Shown: positions 33,881 through 42,850, numbered from the stretch's first letter. The stretch is 57,301 nucleotides of DNA from Lachnospiraceae bacterium (GCA_015057615.1 SVEA01000116.1:1-57301), one strand, 5' to 3'. The notes: generated from the letters alone by a model not told the origin. Numbers and translations: made by a program.

Positions 33881-34332
33881 GTAAAAACACAGGAAGATAT
33901 CACTACAGAACGGATTATGATGATTACCCCACTTATGGAGCCTGGCCTTGATCCTCAGCGAATCATTCAAACAATAAAAGAATTATGCGAAAGACACAAG
34001 ATTTCCTATCGTACTATCAATCGTTATCATCAAGCTTATCTTAGTAAGGGTTTGAAGGGTTAAAGCCTAAAACCTCTTGCAAGCGTGAGAAAACTACACT
34101 TCCAAAGAATTATCCAGCCATTGTGGAGGAGGCTATTATACTCCGCAGAAAATGTCCTAGTCGTAGTGTTCAGGATATCATTAAGATTCTGGAACTTGAA
34201 GGCATGGTTCCAACTGGAACATTAAGCCGAAGTACTCTTCAGAGACATATGTAGACTGCTGGTTTTGGAACACGCCAAATGAAACTATACATAAACAAGG
34301 GTACGGATTCCAAGCGGTTTGAAAAGCAACAC
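33881..34332 (+). pseudogene. transposase remnant (DDE/integrase-core type), N-terminal half
   Basis: The first frame (33881 to about 34062) gives helix-turn-helix sequence (LDPQRIIQTIKELCERHKIS, then YRTINRYHQAYLSKG) and ends in TAA. It continues in another frame (PAIVEEAIILRRKCPSRSVQ, then DIIKILELEGMVPTGTLSRS) with an in-frame TAG at 34252, then KLYINKGTDSKRFEKQHR. The catalytic core is missing. One frameshift, one stop and a deletion show that it is dead. Confidence 0.8.
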
Positions 34333-34447
34333 CGGTGTATTCACCGGGTACCGGTACTATAGTAGAATACATAAGTCCAGAATGTATTCTGGAAGGATTG
34401 AACATTCTACAAACTGCTAACGAAGTGAATTCTTAATAGAATCTAAT

Positions 34448-34506
34448 AAAAAGCACATCCATTGTTTCTAAAATATATCGAGCTAATGAATGTGCTTTTT
34501 ATTTTT
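34448..34506 (+). terminator. terminator-like stem
   Basis: AAAAAGCACATCCATT pairs with AATGAATGTGCTTTTT, with A and T runs on both sides. It can work in both directions. Confidence 0.75.
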
Positions 34507-34632
34507 AGCTCTGTTAGACAAAAATATTGATATTAAGTAAATATGTAATGTATAATATTACCATGCTGATGGTTCGTAATAGTTAGCAACTGTGAATTGA
34601 AAATTATTTATATAATGCGGAGGTGTAGGATA

Positions 34633-35424
34633 ATGCGAGATGTTCATGTACATTTTTTACATGGAAATGGTGGAGGCTATAATATTGATTTTTTTGAGGG
34701 TTTTATCAAAGCTGCTCAAAATACAGGGCTTGATGAAATATACTTGCTTGAACATACCCACCAATTCATTGAGTTTGAGAAAGTATACGAACCAATAAAG
34801 ACATACAACGATTATCAGCGTAACTGGATATGTAAAAAAATGAACAGTTCGATAAAAGAGTATATTAATTTTATAGAAACAGTAAAGGATACTCAATACC
34901 CTGTAAAAGTTAAATTTGGTCTTGAAGTTTGTTATATTCCTGAAACTGCTGACGTACTAGCAAGCATTCTTGACGAATATGAGTTTGATTTTCTTACAGG
35001 CTCTGTACATTGGATTGATGGTTGGGGATTTGACCATACAGGACAGAAAGGGCTTTGGAAAAGTATGAACGTAAATGAGGTTTATAAAAGGTACTATAAC
35101 ATAATGTTCCAATTATGTGAAAGCGGTCTTTTCACTGGTCTTGCGCATCCTGATTCAATCAAGTGCTTTGGTTACATACCTGATATTGACTTAACAGATT
35201 ATTATAATGAATTATCTATTCTTTTATGTAAACATGGTATGTATGCTGAAAATAGTGGTGGTCTACGGTTAAATTATTGCTCGGATTTGGAGTTGGGTCT
35301 GAATTCAAAATTGCTATCTGTTTTTCAAAAAAATAATGTGAAAATTGAGACAGCTTCTGATGCGCATAAACAAAGCGATGTTGGTGTAAATATCCTTGAA
35401 CTTGAAAATATGCTCAAAGATTAG
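34633..35424 (+). CDS. PHP-domain phosphoesterase (histidinol-phosphatase-like)
   Basis: A 263-aa PHP-family protein. Metal-binding motifs are in order: DVHVHF at the N-terminus, EHTHQF at about 40, the Glu of GLEVCYIP, GSVHWIDGWGF, GLAHPDSIKCFG and ASDAHKQSDVG at the end. The family hydrolyses phosphate esters, histidinol phosphate among them; the absence of his genes nearby leaves the substrate open. ATG 34633 follows GGAGGTGTAGG; the open frame reaches back to 34597 without a better site. A terminator follows. Confidence 0.83.
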   Translation: MRDVHVHFLHGNGGGYNIDFFEGFIKAAQNTGLDEIYLLEHTHQFIEFEKVYEPIKTYNDYQRNWICKKMNSSIKEYINFIETVKDTQYPVKVKFGLEVCYIPETADVLASILDEYEFDFLTGSVHWIDGWGFDHTGQKGLWKSMNVNEVYKRYYNIMFQLCESGLFTGLAHPDSIKCFGYIPDIDLTDYYNELSILLCKHGMYAENSGGLRLNYCSDLELGLNSKLLSVFQKNNVKIETASDAHKQSDVGVNILELENMLKD

Positions 35425-35487
35425 TTTACACATAATAAGCATTATCTGAAGTTAGGTTGGTTCGACTTCGTTTACAATTGCGAATTT

Positions 35488-35520
35488 AAAAGGAGGGAAA
35501 ATTACATCCCTCCTTTAATC
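35488..35520 (+). terminator. intrinsic terminator after the PHP gene
   Basis: AAAGGAGGGA (35488-35498) pairs with TCCCTCCTTT (35507-35516), a stable stem with T-rich tail. Confidence 0.75.
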
Positions 35521-35608
35521 ATATCCATATACCAACATTATTATCTAACAGAGCTTAATTAATATAAAGAGTATCAGCACTTAAATTATAAAGTTTTGGT
35601 ATAAGTTT

Positions 35609-35772
35609 TAGTATATATACCAAATCATAACCCCCTTATTCTAAAGGTTTCAAGCTTATTCGGTATATATACTATAATAATTTAGTGTGGGTGCTTTTGA
35701 AAATAAAGTACATTTTTTGACCGTTTTTACAAAATTAAATTTTTAGTTCTCCTGAAAATAAAGTACATTTTT
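35609..35772. repeat. paired palindromes and direct repeats beside the recombinase gene
   Basis: TAGTATATATACC (35609-35621) and GGTATATATACTA (35662-35674) form an inverted pair, each built on the palindrome GTATATATAC. The 20-bp TGAAAATAAAGTACATTTTT occurs at 35698-35717 and again at 35753-35772. This arrangement at the 3' end of a tyrosine-recombinase gene is what one would expect of recombinase or regulator binding sites, although none is proven. Confidence 0.7.
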
Positions 35773-35814
35773 AGGTAAATTTTTAAAATAATTTTTTCAG
35801 TTATTTCAGTATTT

Positions 35815-36870
35815 CTATTTTTCATTTTCCCTCAATTTTACCACCTTAGCAGCCTGGCGCCGGCGGCTATCCTCAAGTGCAGCATAGTGTTTCTTGGTTG
35901 TATTTACATCTTTGTGACCGAGAACATCGGCAACCAGATAGATATCACCAGTTTCCCGATAGAGGCTTGTGCCATATGTACTACGAAGCTTATGCGGGGT
36001 GATGGTTTTTAGCTTTGTAACGGTGGAAGCATACTTTTTAACAAGGTTTTCTACGGAACGGACATTGAGGCGCTTCATTTGTATGGAAAGAAATAGTGCA
36101 TTCTCATGTCCAGTAGCGGGAACCAGTTGTTTCCGTTCCTCTAGGTATTCTAATAAGGCATCACGTACTTCATCGCCAAAGTAGATTACTACCTCGTTAC
36201 CGCCTTTTCTTTGAATCTTAATGCCGTTATTATCAAAATCAACATCATTGATATCTAGCCCGACGCATTCCGATACACGGATACCGGTTCCAAGTAGCAG
36301 TGTCATGATAGCAAGATCACGCAGTTTTGTCTTTTCATGAAATACCTGCTGCTTTTTTGTCAGGGCTTTCCCAGATTCCACTTCATCCAGCAAGCGCGCA
36401 ACTTCATCGATTTCCAGACGGACAATTTCTTTCTCATGTAGTTTTGGGATATCTACAAGGGAAGGGGGATTCGTCCGTATGATCTGCTTTTTATAATAGT
36501 AGTTATAAAAACTGCGAAGGGCAACTAACTTTCTTTTCTTGCCGTTTTCCTTATTTACATATTCTTTATCATCCGCCTTATAGTAGGAGAGATAATCCAA
36601 AAATTCTTCAATATCTAAGGGCATGATTTCGTCTAAAATATCTACCTTAAGATCAGTAATGGGTGTATTCTTCATCGTGGGATTGCTTTTAGCCAGGAAC
36701 TCAAAGAAAATCCTTAAATCATAAGCATAAGCAATCCTTGTTCTGGAAGAGGTCGTAGGCTCGATGCCTCGAAAGAAGTCCTTGCAGAACTTCGGTAAAG
36801 TCTGCAATAAGGAACGCAGCTTTACCGCATTATCGATATTTACCTGTTCATGATAGCTTATTTCTGCCAT
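35815..36870 (-). CDS. tyrosine recombinase (XerS-size, XerC/D-like)
   Basis: A 351-aa tyrosine recombinase with an N-terminal core-binding domain (about 1-150) and a catalytic domain. Catalytic residues are visible: Arg in LLGTGIRVSECVGLD, Lys in the beta-hairpin IKIQRKGGNEVVIYF, HxxR in ITPHKLRSTYG, His in VLGHKDVNTTKKHY and the nucleophile Tyr in the same segment. The length is near the single recombinase XerS rather than XerC/D (about 300 aa). ATG 36870 follows GGAG within a repeat-derived leader; an ATG 24 bp upstream has none. Chromosome-dimer resolution or element integration are both possible. Confidence 0.87.
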   Translation of the reverse strand: MAEISYHEQVNIDNAVKLRSLLQTLPKFCKDFFRGIEPTTSSRTRIAYAYDLRIFFEFLAKSNPTMKNTPITDLKVDILDEIMPLDIEEFLDYLSYYKADDKEYVNKENGKKRKLVALRSFYNYYYKKQIIRTNPPSLVDIPKLHEKEIVRLEIDEVARLLDEVESGKALTKKQQVFHEKTKLRDLAIMTLLLGTGIRVSECVGLDINDVDFDNNGIKIQRKGGNEVVIYFGDEVRDALLEYLEERKQLVPATGHENALFLSIQMKRLNVRSVENLVKKYASTVTKLKTITPHKLRSTYGTSLYRETGDIYLVADVLGHKDVNTTKKHYAALEDSRRRQAAKVVKLRENEK

Positions 36871-36874
36871 AAAT

Positions 36875-36945
36875 TTTTCTCCATTCCTGCACATGTATTT
36901 TGTGCGTTTGAATCTGTGCCGAACATTTCGTAGGCACAGATTTGT
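36875..36945 (-). repeat. hairpin leader upstream of the recombinase gene
   Basis: On the minus strand AATCTGTGCC (36933-36942) pairs with GGCACAGATT (36911-36920), followed by the run ATACATGTGCAGGAATGG that supplies the ribosome site. The same combination occurs on the plus strand at 42486-42552. Confidence 0.8.
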
Positions 36946-37212
36946 GATTAGCCCGTCAAAAGCCTTCTTAACAAATCGTTTTCATCAATTTGCACAAATC
37001 AAAGTAAACTTAAGTAATTAGGAAACAATATTTTAATTCGCAACTGTTTGAAGTCGTTGGCACGTACCATTACGTACTTCATTCCAAGTACTGCGTTTTA
37101 TGCAGTGCTTTGGGGAACATGCGTTGCGAATGAAATTTGTTTCATATTACTTGTCAACGCATAGATTGTACAAATTGATGAAATCGAGTTTATAAATCGG
37201 CTTTTTCACTCA
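36945..37212 (-). repeat. dispersed MITE-like element, copy 2
   Basis: Minus-strand copy of the repeat at 12455-12600. The ends carry related inverted sequences (CGATTTCATCAATTTGTACAA at one end, GTTTTCATCAATTTGCACAAA at the other, read inward). The interior has ATTCGCAAC (37036-37044)/GTTGCGAAT (37124-37132) and a hairpin AGTACTGCGTTT/GCAGTGCTT. About 150 bp of this interior is missing from copy 1. Confidence 0.75.
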
Positions 37213-37261
37213 TATCAAATTGTGTTGAGAGTGTATTTCTTTCAACCTTTACTTCATCTCT
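37188..37261 (-). pseudogene. C-terminal gene remnant ending in KADL
   Basis: On the minus strand 24 codons read KWYRDEVKVERNTLSTQFDM, then SEKADL and a TAA that lies within the dispersed repeat. An in-frame TAA precedes it. The same KADL-stop is the end of the DUF6179-like gene at 12478, so this repeat supplied or borders the 3' end of both. The original gene is not recognised. Confidence 0.4.
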
Positions 37262-37860
37262 GTACCACTTTTATGTATAGTAAAATTTCTTATGCATTAT
37301 CCTATGATGAAATCTATTTTAATGGTTACAAAACAAATTGCCAGGTTGTCAGGGTTTCTCTGTTACGAATTCTTAATGATTAGTTATCGTAAACGCTCTG
37401 CTATGTAATTAATCGGGAATTATCCTGCCAGAAACTCATGATGCCTGTACATCTTTACGTATTCATCTCTAAGGCTATTATAATAAATCTAAAAATGAAT
37501 TACAAGGCGGGAATTGGAATATTCTACAAGTGTAACATGTAAAAAAGTTTCAATCACTCGAATGGTAATGTGCTAATCTGATACAAAAGTCCCGGTTTTG
37601 TCAAGGCATTTATTTAATTTTATAGGTTCTATCGAGCTAGAATAAATATTACAAATCCAAGATGGAATTCAAACCGATATTTACCAATACAGGAACTATT
37701 ATGAGATTGCTGTAGTATAAAACATTTAATGGAAAAATATAATCTACAGCAGTAGAATGCCTATTTTGAAAGAAAATTTTGCTGATTGTATTTTAGAAGA
37801 TGTAGAAAATGCAATCCTATATAAGGAAGATTTGCAAAAATACAAATTTATTTCATAAAT
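37262..37860. other. long gene-poor region
   Basis: About 600 bp without a convincing gene. Short open stretches exist on the plus strand (37323-37412 and 37757-37858) but lack ribosome sites and recognisable motifs, so decayed sequence is the best description. Confidence 0.4.
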
Positions 37861-37866
37861 GACACA

Positions 37867-37905
37867 TTTTTAACACTATTTAACACTATTGTAATAATTA
37901 CGGAT
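37867..37905 (+). promoter_or_regulatory. shared upstream motif of the amidase gene
   Basis: The stretch TTTAACACTATTTAACACTA and the following TTGTAATAATTAC align, with two one-base gaps, to 42811-42845 upstream of the NlpC/P60 gene (about 85% over 34 bp). The position about 140 bp before the coding sequence suggests a common regulator or sigma element of cell-wall genes. Confidence 0.55.
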
Positions 37906-38040
37906 AAGGTGGATTCTTTAGCAAGCCATCTTATGCACAAAAGATAAACCGGTAATTGTTGATATTATAGAAGTTATAACTTAAACAGCAAAGGAACTTG
38001 TAGACCGCACCACAGAAAAAATAGGGGATGATGACAGAAA

Positions 38041-40782
38041 ATGGAACTATTTATGCAAAAGATAATGAATACAAACGCTGTCAAAGGGAAAGTACTCCGT
38101 GATCGTTTGCTCCTTTTCAAACTAGGATGCACGGTCATTGTTGCGTTGCTTTTGGCATGCTTATCCGGGACAGCCGTTTCTGCTGCATCGGGCTTGAAGA
38201 TTTATGATTACCAATCGAAGAAGAATTTAACCTATACTGGAAAACAGGTTAAGGTTATGTTAAATGGAGAGCAAATTAGTAAGGATGAAACACCTGGCAT
38301 TATTATTGATGGAATTGCTTTACTTTCTTATAAGGATATCTTCGCAAATTCTCCTATTAAAGCAAAATGTGTTTACGATAAACCAAAAGGAACTGTTACC
38401 ATCAAAGGCTCCGGTACTACCATAGTTCTTACGATTAACAGCAAAACAGCGGTTGTGAATGGGAAAAAAGTTAGTATTCCGGTTGCACCGGTGAAGATTA
38501 AGTACCGATTTGCCGATGTTGCCAAGATATTGGTTCCTTCAAGGTTTGTTGCTGAAACCTTGGGATATAAATATACCTGGAACAGTTCAAACAACACGGC
38601 TGCTATTGAGGGAAATCCCTTTATGCTGTCGATTAATGATGGGAAAGAATTTGCCTATACGGAATCTATCGCTGATGTAAGTGTAGATGGTAAGAAGATA
38701 AGCCTTGGAAATATGCCAGGTCTTATTATCGATAATATTACAATGCTTCGTGCGAAAAGGGTATTTGCAGATTCAGCAGTCAAGGCGAAGTATTCCTTTA
38801 ATACTAAGGATCAGACAATAACACTTACCAAGGATGAAAATGTTCTTAAAATGACGATTGGTAAGAAAACAGCTATACTCAACGGAAAATCGGTTGAAAT
38901 GGATATTGCACCAATGATTGTAACGAATCTTAATGTAAAATCAAGCTTTGTTATGGTACCTGGTAATTTCACAGCTTCCGCGCTTGGATATGATTATTTT
39001 TGGAATCAAAGCAAAAGGACTTCAGAGATTACCACACATAAGGAAGATTCCTCGGATGAGACCGGGAAGGATGATTCGGAAACCGGCGGTGATCCGACGG
39101 CTCCAGAGCTAGGAGACGACAGTGTTATTAATGAGAATGGAACCGTCCTTCGCCAGTGGCTGTCCAATGAATCATTACTGGGCAAAGGCTCAAATGTTCA
39201 TGAGATTGCAGGCAAAGGCAATGCTACAGACGATGCCGGAACCATTTCCGTTAATTTAAGCAACATCAATCAGCAGATGTTAAATGTTGAAACCTATCAG
39301 TTCCCGGCTACAATGCCATATGGAGAAGTCACCTCGAGCTTTAAGAATAAGGTGATCACGATTCGGGTTCCGGGTATGAATTGTGTAACTCAAACCAATT
39401 ACTTTAATGAAACGACGAATTCCGTAATTGAACATGTTACTACGAAGTACGATAGTACGAATACGTCAGCGGTTATAGAAATCGCAGTACGGTCAGAGAA
39501 TATTACCTATGATGTATCCTTATCTGCTGACCGAATGAACTTATACATAAACCTATATAAGAACAGCATTACCTCAGCAACGGTAGGAACGAATGCCAAA
39601 GGAGATTATATTACCTTGACCGGGATCCGTCCGCTGGAGGTTATGATTACGAATCAGGGTGGTTATCTGACACTTGATCTGCCGTATACCGCCAATGGAG
39701 TTGGCGATCAATATGCGTCCATCAGCGGATCAAAGTATGTAAATCAATTTTTCACCGTAAATTCGAATGATAAAACACAGGTGTTTATCGAACTGAAAAA
39801 CGGAGCTGATTATTACATCATAGAAAACGGGAATTGGTATACGCTTTCTATTCAGCCCAAAGGTACTGTTGTAGAACCGGAGGAAGAGAACCCGGGTGAT
39901 ATCAATAAGGATAATTATGAAATAAGAATTCCAAGACCGGCAAATGTCCGCAGCAATATGATTTCGGACGAGGACTATTATTATAAAAAACAATTTGCAA
40001 TTAAGCTGTCCGGTGATTATACTTCTTATTTTAATACGAATCCGGTTGTTGTTAATTCCAGTGTAATTCGTGATGTTACTGTCAAGCTAAATGCAGATAA
40101 TCAGACCGAGATTTGCTTTACAACCACGAAGCTGCAGGGATATGAATATGTGATGGATGATTCGTATATCTATGTAAATATTGATATACCGAAAAACATT
40201 TATAAGAATATTGTTGTGTTAGATCCGGGCCATGGCGGTGGTGCAAATGGTGCGCAGTACTTTAATACAAAGGAAAAAAATCTGAACTTTAAGATGCTGT
40301 ATACGATCGGAAGAAAATATTTTGACTCCGATACTTCGAAGATCAAGGCTTATTATACAAGAGTTACCGATAAAGATGTGGATCTATATGACCGCGCGGC
40401 ATTTGCGAAGGAAGTCGGCGCAGATTTATTTGTCAGTCTTCATATGAATGCATCAACGTCAAAAAGTGCCAATGGTACGGAGGTTTACTATTCTTCCAGT
40501 AATAATGACAAAAACCGTGCCGGGCTGAGCAGCTCCCGTCTAGCTACGCTGCTTGTGAATAATTTGTCCACAGTTCTTGGTACAAGCAAGCGCGGAACCA
40601 ATACCGCCAAATTCGTCGTCGTTCATAGAAACACCGTACCGGCAGTATTAATTGAATTAGGATTTATGTCGAATCAGAATGACTTTAATAAAATAAGCAA
40701 TGCATCCTATCAGGAAACGGTTGCAAAAACAATTTATGAAACGTTGTGCGATGTATTTGATCAATATCCTACCGGCAGATAA
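38041..40782 (+). CDS. secreted AMIN/Amidase_3 N-acetylmuramoyl-L-alanine amidase
   Basis: A 913-aa exported cell-wall hydrolase. A signal segment (about 28-50) precedes two copper-amine-oxidase-N-like modules (about 55-200 and 200-335; each has a GTTIVLTINSKTAVVNGK-like block). A linker rich in Asp and Gly follows, then AMIN-like beta domains (about 385-700) and a zinc amidase (about 725-905). The latter shows VLDPGHGGG, Glu in KEKNLNFK, SLHMNAS and the catalytic Glu in VLIELGFMSN. It removes the stem peptide from peptidoglycan. The ribosome site (GGGGATGATG) is modest; ATG 38053 is an alternative start. Confidence 0.88.
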   Translation: MELFMQKIMNTNAVKGKVLRDRLLLFKLGCTVIVALLLACLSGTAVSAASGLKIYDYQSKKNLTYTGKQVKVMLNGEQISKDETPGIIIDGIALLSYKDIFANSPIKAKCVYDKPKGTVTIKGSGTTIVLTINSKTAVVNGKKVSIPVAPVKIKYRFADVAKILVPSRFVAETLGYKYTWNSSNNTAAIEGNPFMLSINDGKEFAYTESIADVSVDGKKISLGNMPGLIIDNITMLRAKRVFADSAVKAKYSFNTKDQTITLTKDENVLKMTIGKKTAILNGKSVEMDIAPMIVTNLNVKSSFVMVPGNFTASALGYDYFWNQSKRTSEITTHKEDSSDETGKDDSETGGDPTAPELGDDSVINENGTVLRQWLSNESLLGKGSNVHEIAGKGNATDDAGTISVNLSNINQQMLNVETYQFPATMPYGEVTSSFKNKVITIRVPGMNCVTQTNYFNETTNSVIEHVTTKYDSTNTSAVIEIAVRSENITYDVSLSADRMNLYINLYKNSITSATVGTNAKGDYITLTGIRPLEVMITNQGGYLTLDLPYTANGVGDQYASISGSKYVNQFFTVNSNDKTQVFIELKNGADYYIIENGNWYTLSIQPKGTVVEPEEENPGDINKDNYEIRIPRPANVRSNMISDEDYYYKKQFAIKLSGDYTSYFNTNPVVVNSSVIRDVTVKLNADNQTEICFTTTKLQGYEYVMDDSYIYVNIDIPKNIYKNIVVLDPGHGGGANGAQYFNTKEKNLNFKMLYTIGRKYFDSDTSKIKAYYTRVTDKDVDLYDRAAFAKEVGADLFVSLHMNASTSKSANGTEVYYSSSNNDKNRAGLSSSRLATLLVNNLSTVLGTSKRGTNTAKFVVVHRNTVPAVLIELGFMSNQNDFNKISNASYQETVAKTIYETLCDVFDQYPTGR

Positions 40783-40825
40783 GCATGAAGTAGGAAATAC
40801 CGCAGCATGTTTGATAAAAGAATAG

Positions 40826-40880
40826 GAATAGCCTGTTCCATCTGGGTAACTTGTCAGGAAAGGACAGGCTATTCTTAAAA
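40826..40880 (+). terminator. intrinsic terminator after the amidase gene
   Basis: GAATAGCCTGTTCC (40826-40839) pairs with AGGACAGGCTATTC at 40861-40874 and is followed by TTAAAATAT. Confidence 0.75.
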
Positions 40881-40949
40881 TATATGCAGGGATTAATCAC
40901 AGACTCTCTTGCAATGTTCCTGATATTTACAACTAGTTTAAAGAGTTTG

Positions 40950-41008
40950 TGTCAGCGCGGCATTCACATGCTCTATGCTACCGAATAAGCCGCGCAGAAA
41001 TGAGGTTG
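40950..41008 (+). repeat. GC-rich hairpin leader
   Basis: GCGCGGC (about 40955-40961) pairs with GCCGCGC (about 40989-40995), then AGAAATGAGG provides the ribosome site of the next gene. The leader resembles 23700-23716. Confidence 0.65.
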
Positions 41009-41011
41009 AAG

Positions 41012-42265
41012 ATGAAAATTACTGGATTTGCAAAACGCTTTCCGTTAAAAACGGTGACCATATGGCTTCTTATATTAAGCTTTTTAATAGCCTCACCGGC
41101 AGGGATCGCGTTTGCGAAGGAAGACAATTCAGAGGATGAATTTAAGGCGGTTTGGATTTCTTATCTGGAATTCAATGACCGTTTGAAAGATCCAAAGACG
41201 GGGAAGAAGGGATTTACCGAGAAACGTTTTCAGGAAATGATTGATGAAATGTTTGATAACGTTGTTGATTTAAATATGAACGCAGTGGTTGTTCATGTTC
41301 GTCCGTTTGGAGATGCGATGTACCCATCGGATTATTTCCCGTGGTCCAAATATATCTCCGGAACGCAGGGAAAGGATCCGGGATTTGACCCGCTTAAGTA
41401 TATGGTTGAGGCAGCTCATGATAGAAATCTGGAGTTTCATGCATGGATTAATCCCTATCGTGTGACAAGCGGAACCACGGATGTTAATACCTTATCCAAG
41501 GACAATCAGGCAAGAAAATGGCGGACCAATAAATCAAAACGGGATGACCGATATGTTCTCAGCTTTGGCGGATCGCTGTACTATAACCCTTCCGAGGTCT
41601 GGGTGCAGTCTCTGATCCGAAGCGGTATTGAGGAAATTGTAGAGAATTATGACGTGGACGGAATTCATTTTGATGATTATTTTTATCCGACCCTGGGTTC
41701 GAATTATAAGAAAAACTTTGACTATAAGGAATATAACGAGCATTATGATTGGTGTAAGGAGAATAAGGTTAAGGTAAAGCCGATTGCTGATTGGCGCAGG
41801 GACAATGTAAACCGGTTAGTGAAGAAAACCTATGAGTTGATTAAGGACATTGATGAATCCGTGCAGTTTGGCATTAGTCCAGGTGGTTTCCTGGATTACC
41901 TGCTGATGGATGACCGGTATTACAGCGATATCGAGACCTGGCTTTCAAAGCCGGGATATGTGGACTACATTGCTCCACAGCTTTATTGGTCCTTTGATCA
42001 CGCCACGTTCCCTTACGATAAGACCCTGGACCGTTGGCTGAAGATGCGAACCAATACGGATGTGAAGGTTTATGTCGGGATCGCTACCTACAGAGCCGGT
42101 TCAACTCTGGAGAAGGCATGGAAGAATGATCCGAAATTATTAAGTAAGCAAATCGAATACGGACGGGATACCGGCCTTGTTGACGGCTATCTCTTTTTCC
42201 GCTATGATTTCTTCTACAAGAAGGCGACCAAAAGCGGAGTAGATTATCTTTTGAAGATACTCTAA
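41012..42265 (+). CDS. secreted GHL10/DUF187 glycoside hydrolase-like protein (YngK family)
   Basis: A 417-aa exported protein with a signal peptide (RFPLKTVTIWLLILSFLIAS, then PAG). A TIM-barrel of the PF02638 type follows: AVWISYLEF, NMNAVVVHVRPFGDAMYPSD, FHAWINPYRVTSG, GIHFDDYFYPT, FGISPGGFLDYL and VDYIAPQLYWSFDH. Family members act on peptidoglycan or related polymers; the DD in HFDDYFY is in the usual catalytic strand. ATG 41012 follows GAGGTTGAAG; the frame upstream covers the hairpin leader and is not used. Placement between two peptidoglycan hydrolases supports a wall role. Confidence 0.87.
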   Translation: MKITGFAKRFPLKTVTIWLLILSFLIASPAGIAFAKEDNSEDEFKAVWISYLEFNDRLKDPKTGKKGFTEKRFQEMIDEMFDNVVDLNMNAVVVHVRPFGDAMYPSDYFPWSKYISGTQGKDPGFDPLKYMVEAAHDRNLEFHAWINPYRVTSGTTDVNTLSKDNQARKWRTNKSKRDDRYVLSFGGSLYYNPSEVWVQSLIRSGIEEIVENYDVDGIHFDDYFYPTLGSNYKKNFDYKEYNEHYDWCKENKVKVKPIADWRRDNVNRLVKKTYELIKDIDESVQFGISPGGFLDYLLMDDRYYSDIETWLSKPGYVDYIAPQLYWSFDHATFPYDKTLDRWLKMRTNTDVKVYVGIATYRAGSTLEKAWKNDPKLLSKQIEYGRDTGLVDGYLFFRYDFFYKKATKSGVDYLLKIL

Positions 42266-42353
42266 TTAAGACGAATAAAATGTTATTTAGAGTTGCAAAG
42301 GGAAAGAGTGAAACAGAGCTCCTATAGAATAGGATAAATAGAATATATTTACA

Positions 42354-42412
42354 TAAAAAATGCTATAATCAAGCTGATAGATGCTATCATTGATTATAGC
42401 ATTTTTTATGTA
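42354..42412 (+). terminator. strong bidirectional terminator
   Basis: ATAAAAAATGCTATAATCA pairs perfectly with TGATTATAGCATTTTTTAT around a 21-nt loop. Confidence 0.9.
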
Positions 42413-42485
42413 AAAAGCGCAAAAGGCCGCTATCACGAACTCCATGATGCGTAAAAGGTAGTACAGAAATACACCTTCAACCACA

Positions 42486-42552
42486 AATTTTGTGCCTGCG
42501 AAATCCTCGGCACAAATTCGGATTCACAAAATACATGTGCAGGAATGGAGAT
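42486..42552 (+). repeat. hairpin leader repeat, orphan copy
   Basis: AATTTTGTGCC pairs with GGCACAAATT, then CACAAAATACATGTGCAGG and AATGGAGA follow. The same elements, inverted, lie upstream of the recombinase gene at 36875-36942. Here no intact gene follows: a start with GAAAGGAG at 42559 runs only six codons. Confidence 0.8.
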
Positions 42553-42780
42553 AAGGTTGAAAGGAGCATGGTTATAAATTTGATATAAAAAGAACGAATG
42601 ATATCTTGAATAATATTATAGGTGTTTTGGAAATAGGTTTGTTTATAAATCTTTGCAGCCGCATTATAGTTGGTACTGAAAATGATGTAGAAACCATAGA
42701 AAACAATACCCTATAGGGTAGATTGCATTTATATAGCAGCACTTCCAGATAATACATAAAACTTATTATGGTTTATTCAT
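42553..42780. other. gene-free region
   Basis: A good ribosome site (GAAAGGAG) and ATG near 42570 lead to a stop after six codons. No homology is recognised, so a gene may have been lost between the leader and the NlpC/P60 promoter. Confidence 0.4.
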
Positions 42781-42810
42781 ATTTTGTTCACATTTATGCC
42801 ATATAATAAT

Positions 42811-42850
42811 TTTGTAACATATTTAATACTAATGTAATAAATTACAGATG
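42811..42850 (+). promoter_or_regulatory. shared upstream motif of the NlpC/P60 gene
   Basis: TTTGTAACATATTTAATACT and the following AATGTAATAAATTAC align with 37867-37905 upstream of the amidase. It lies about 60 bp before the start codon. Confidence 0.55.

Noticed and set aside
35425-35815. A dif site for the recombinase
   Set aside because: No sequence here matches a dif consensus I know; only palindromes and direct repeats are visible.
37757-37858. 33-codon ORF MPILKENFAD...
   Set aside because: No ribosome site and no recognisable motif; lies in decayed DNA.
37880-42840. WalR boxes upstream of wall hydrolase genes
   Set aside because: TGTAAC/TGTAAT words occur but not with the 5-bp spacing of the consensus.
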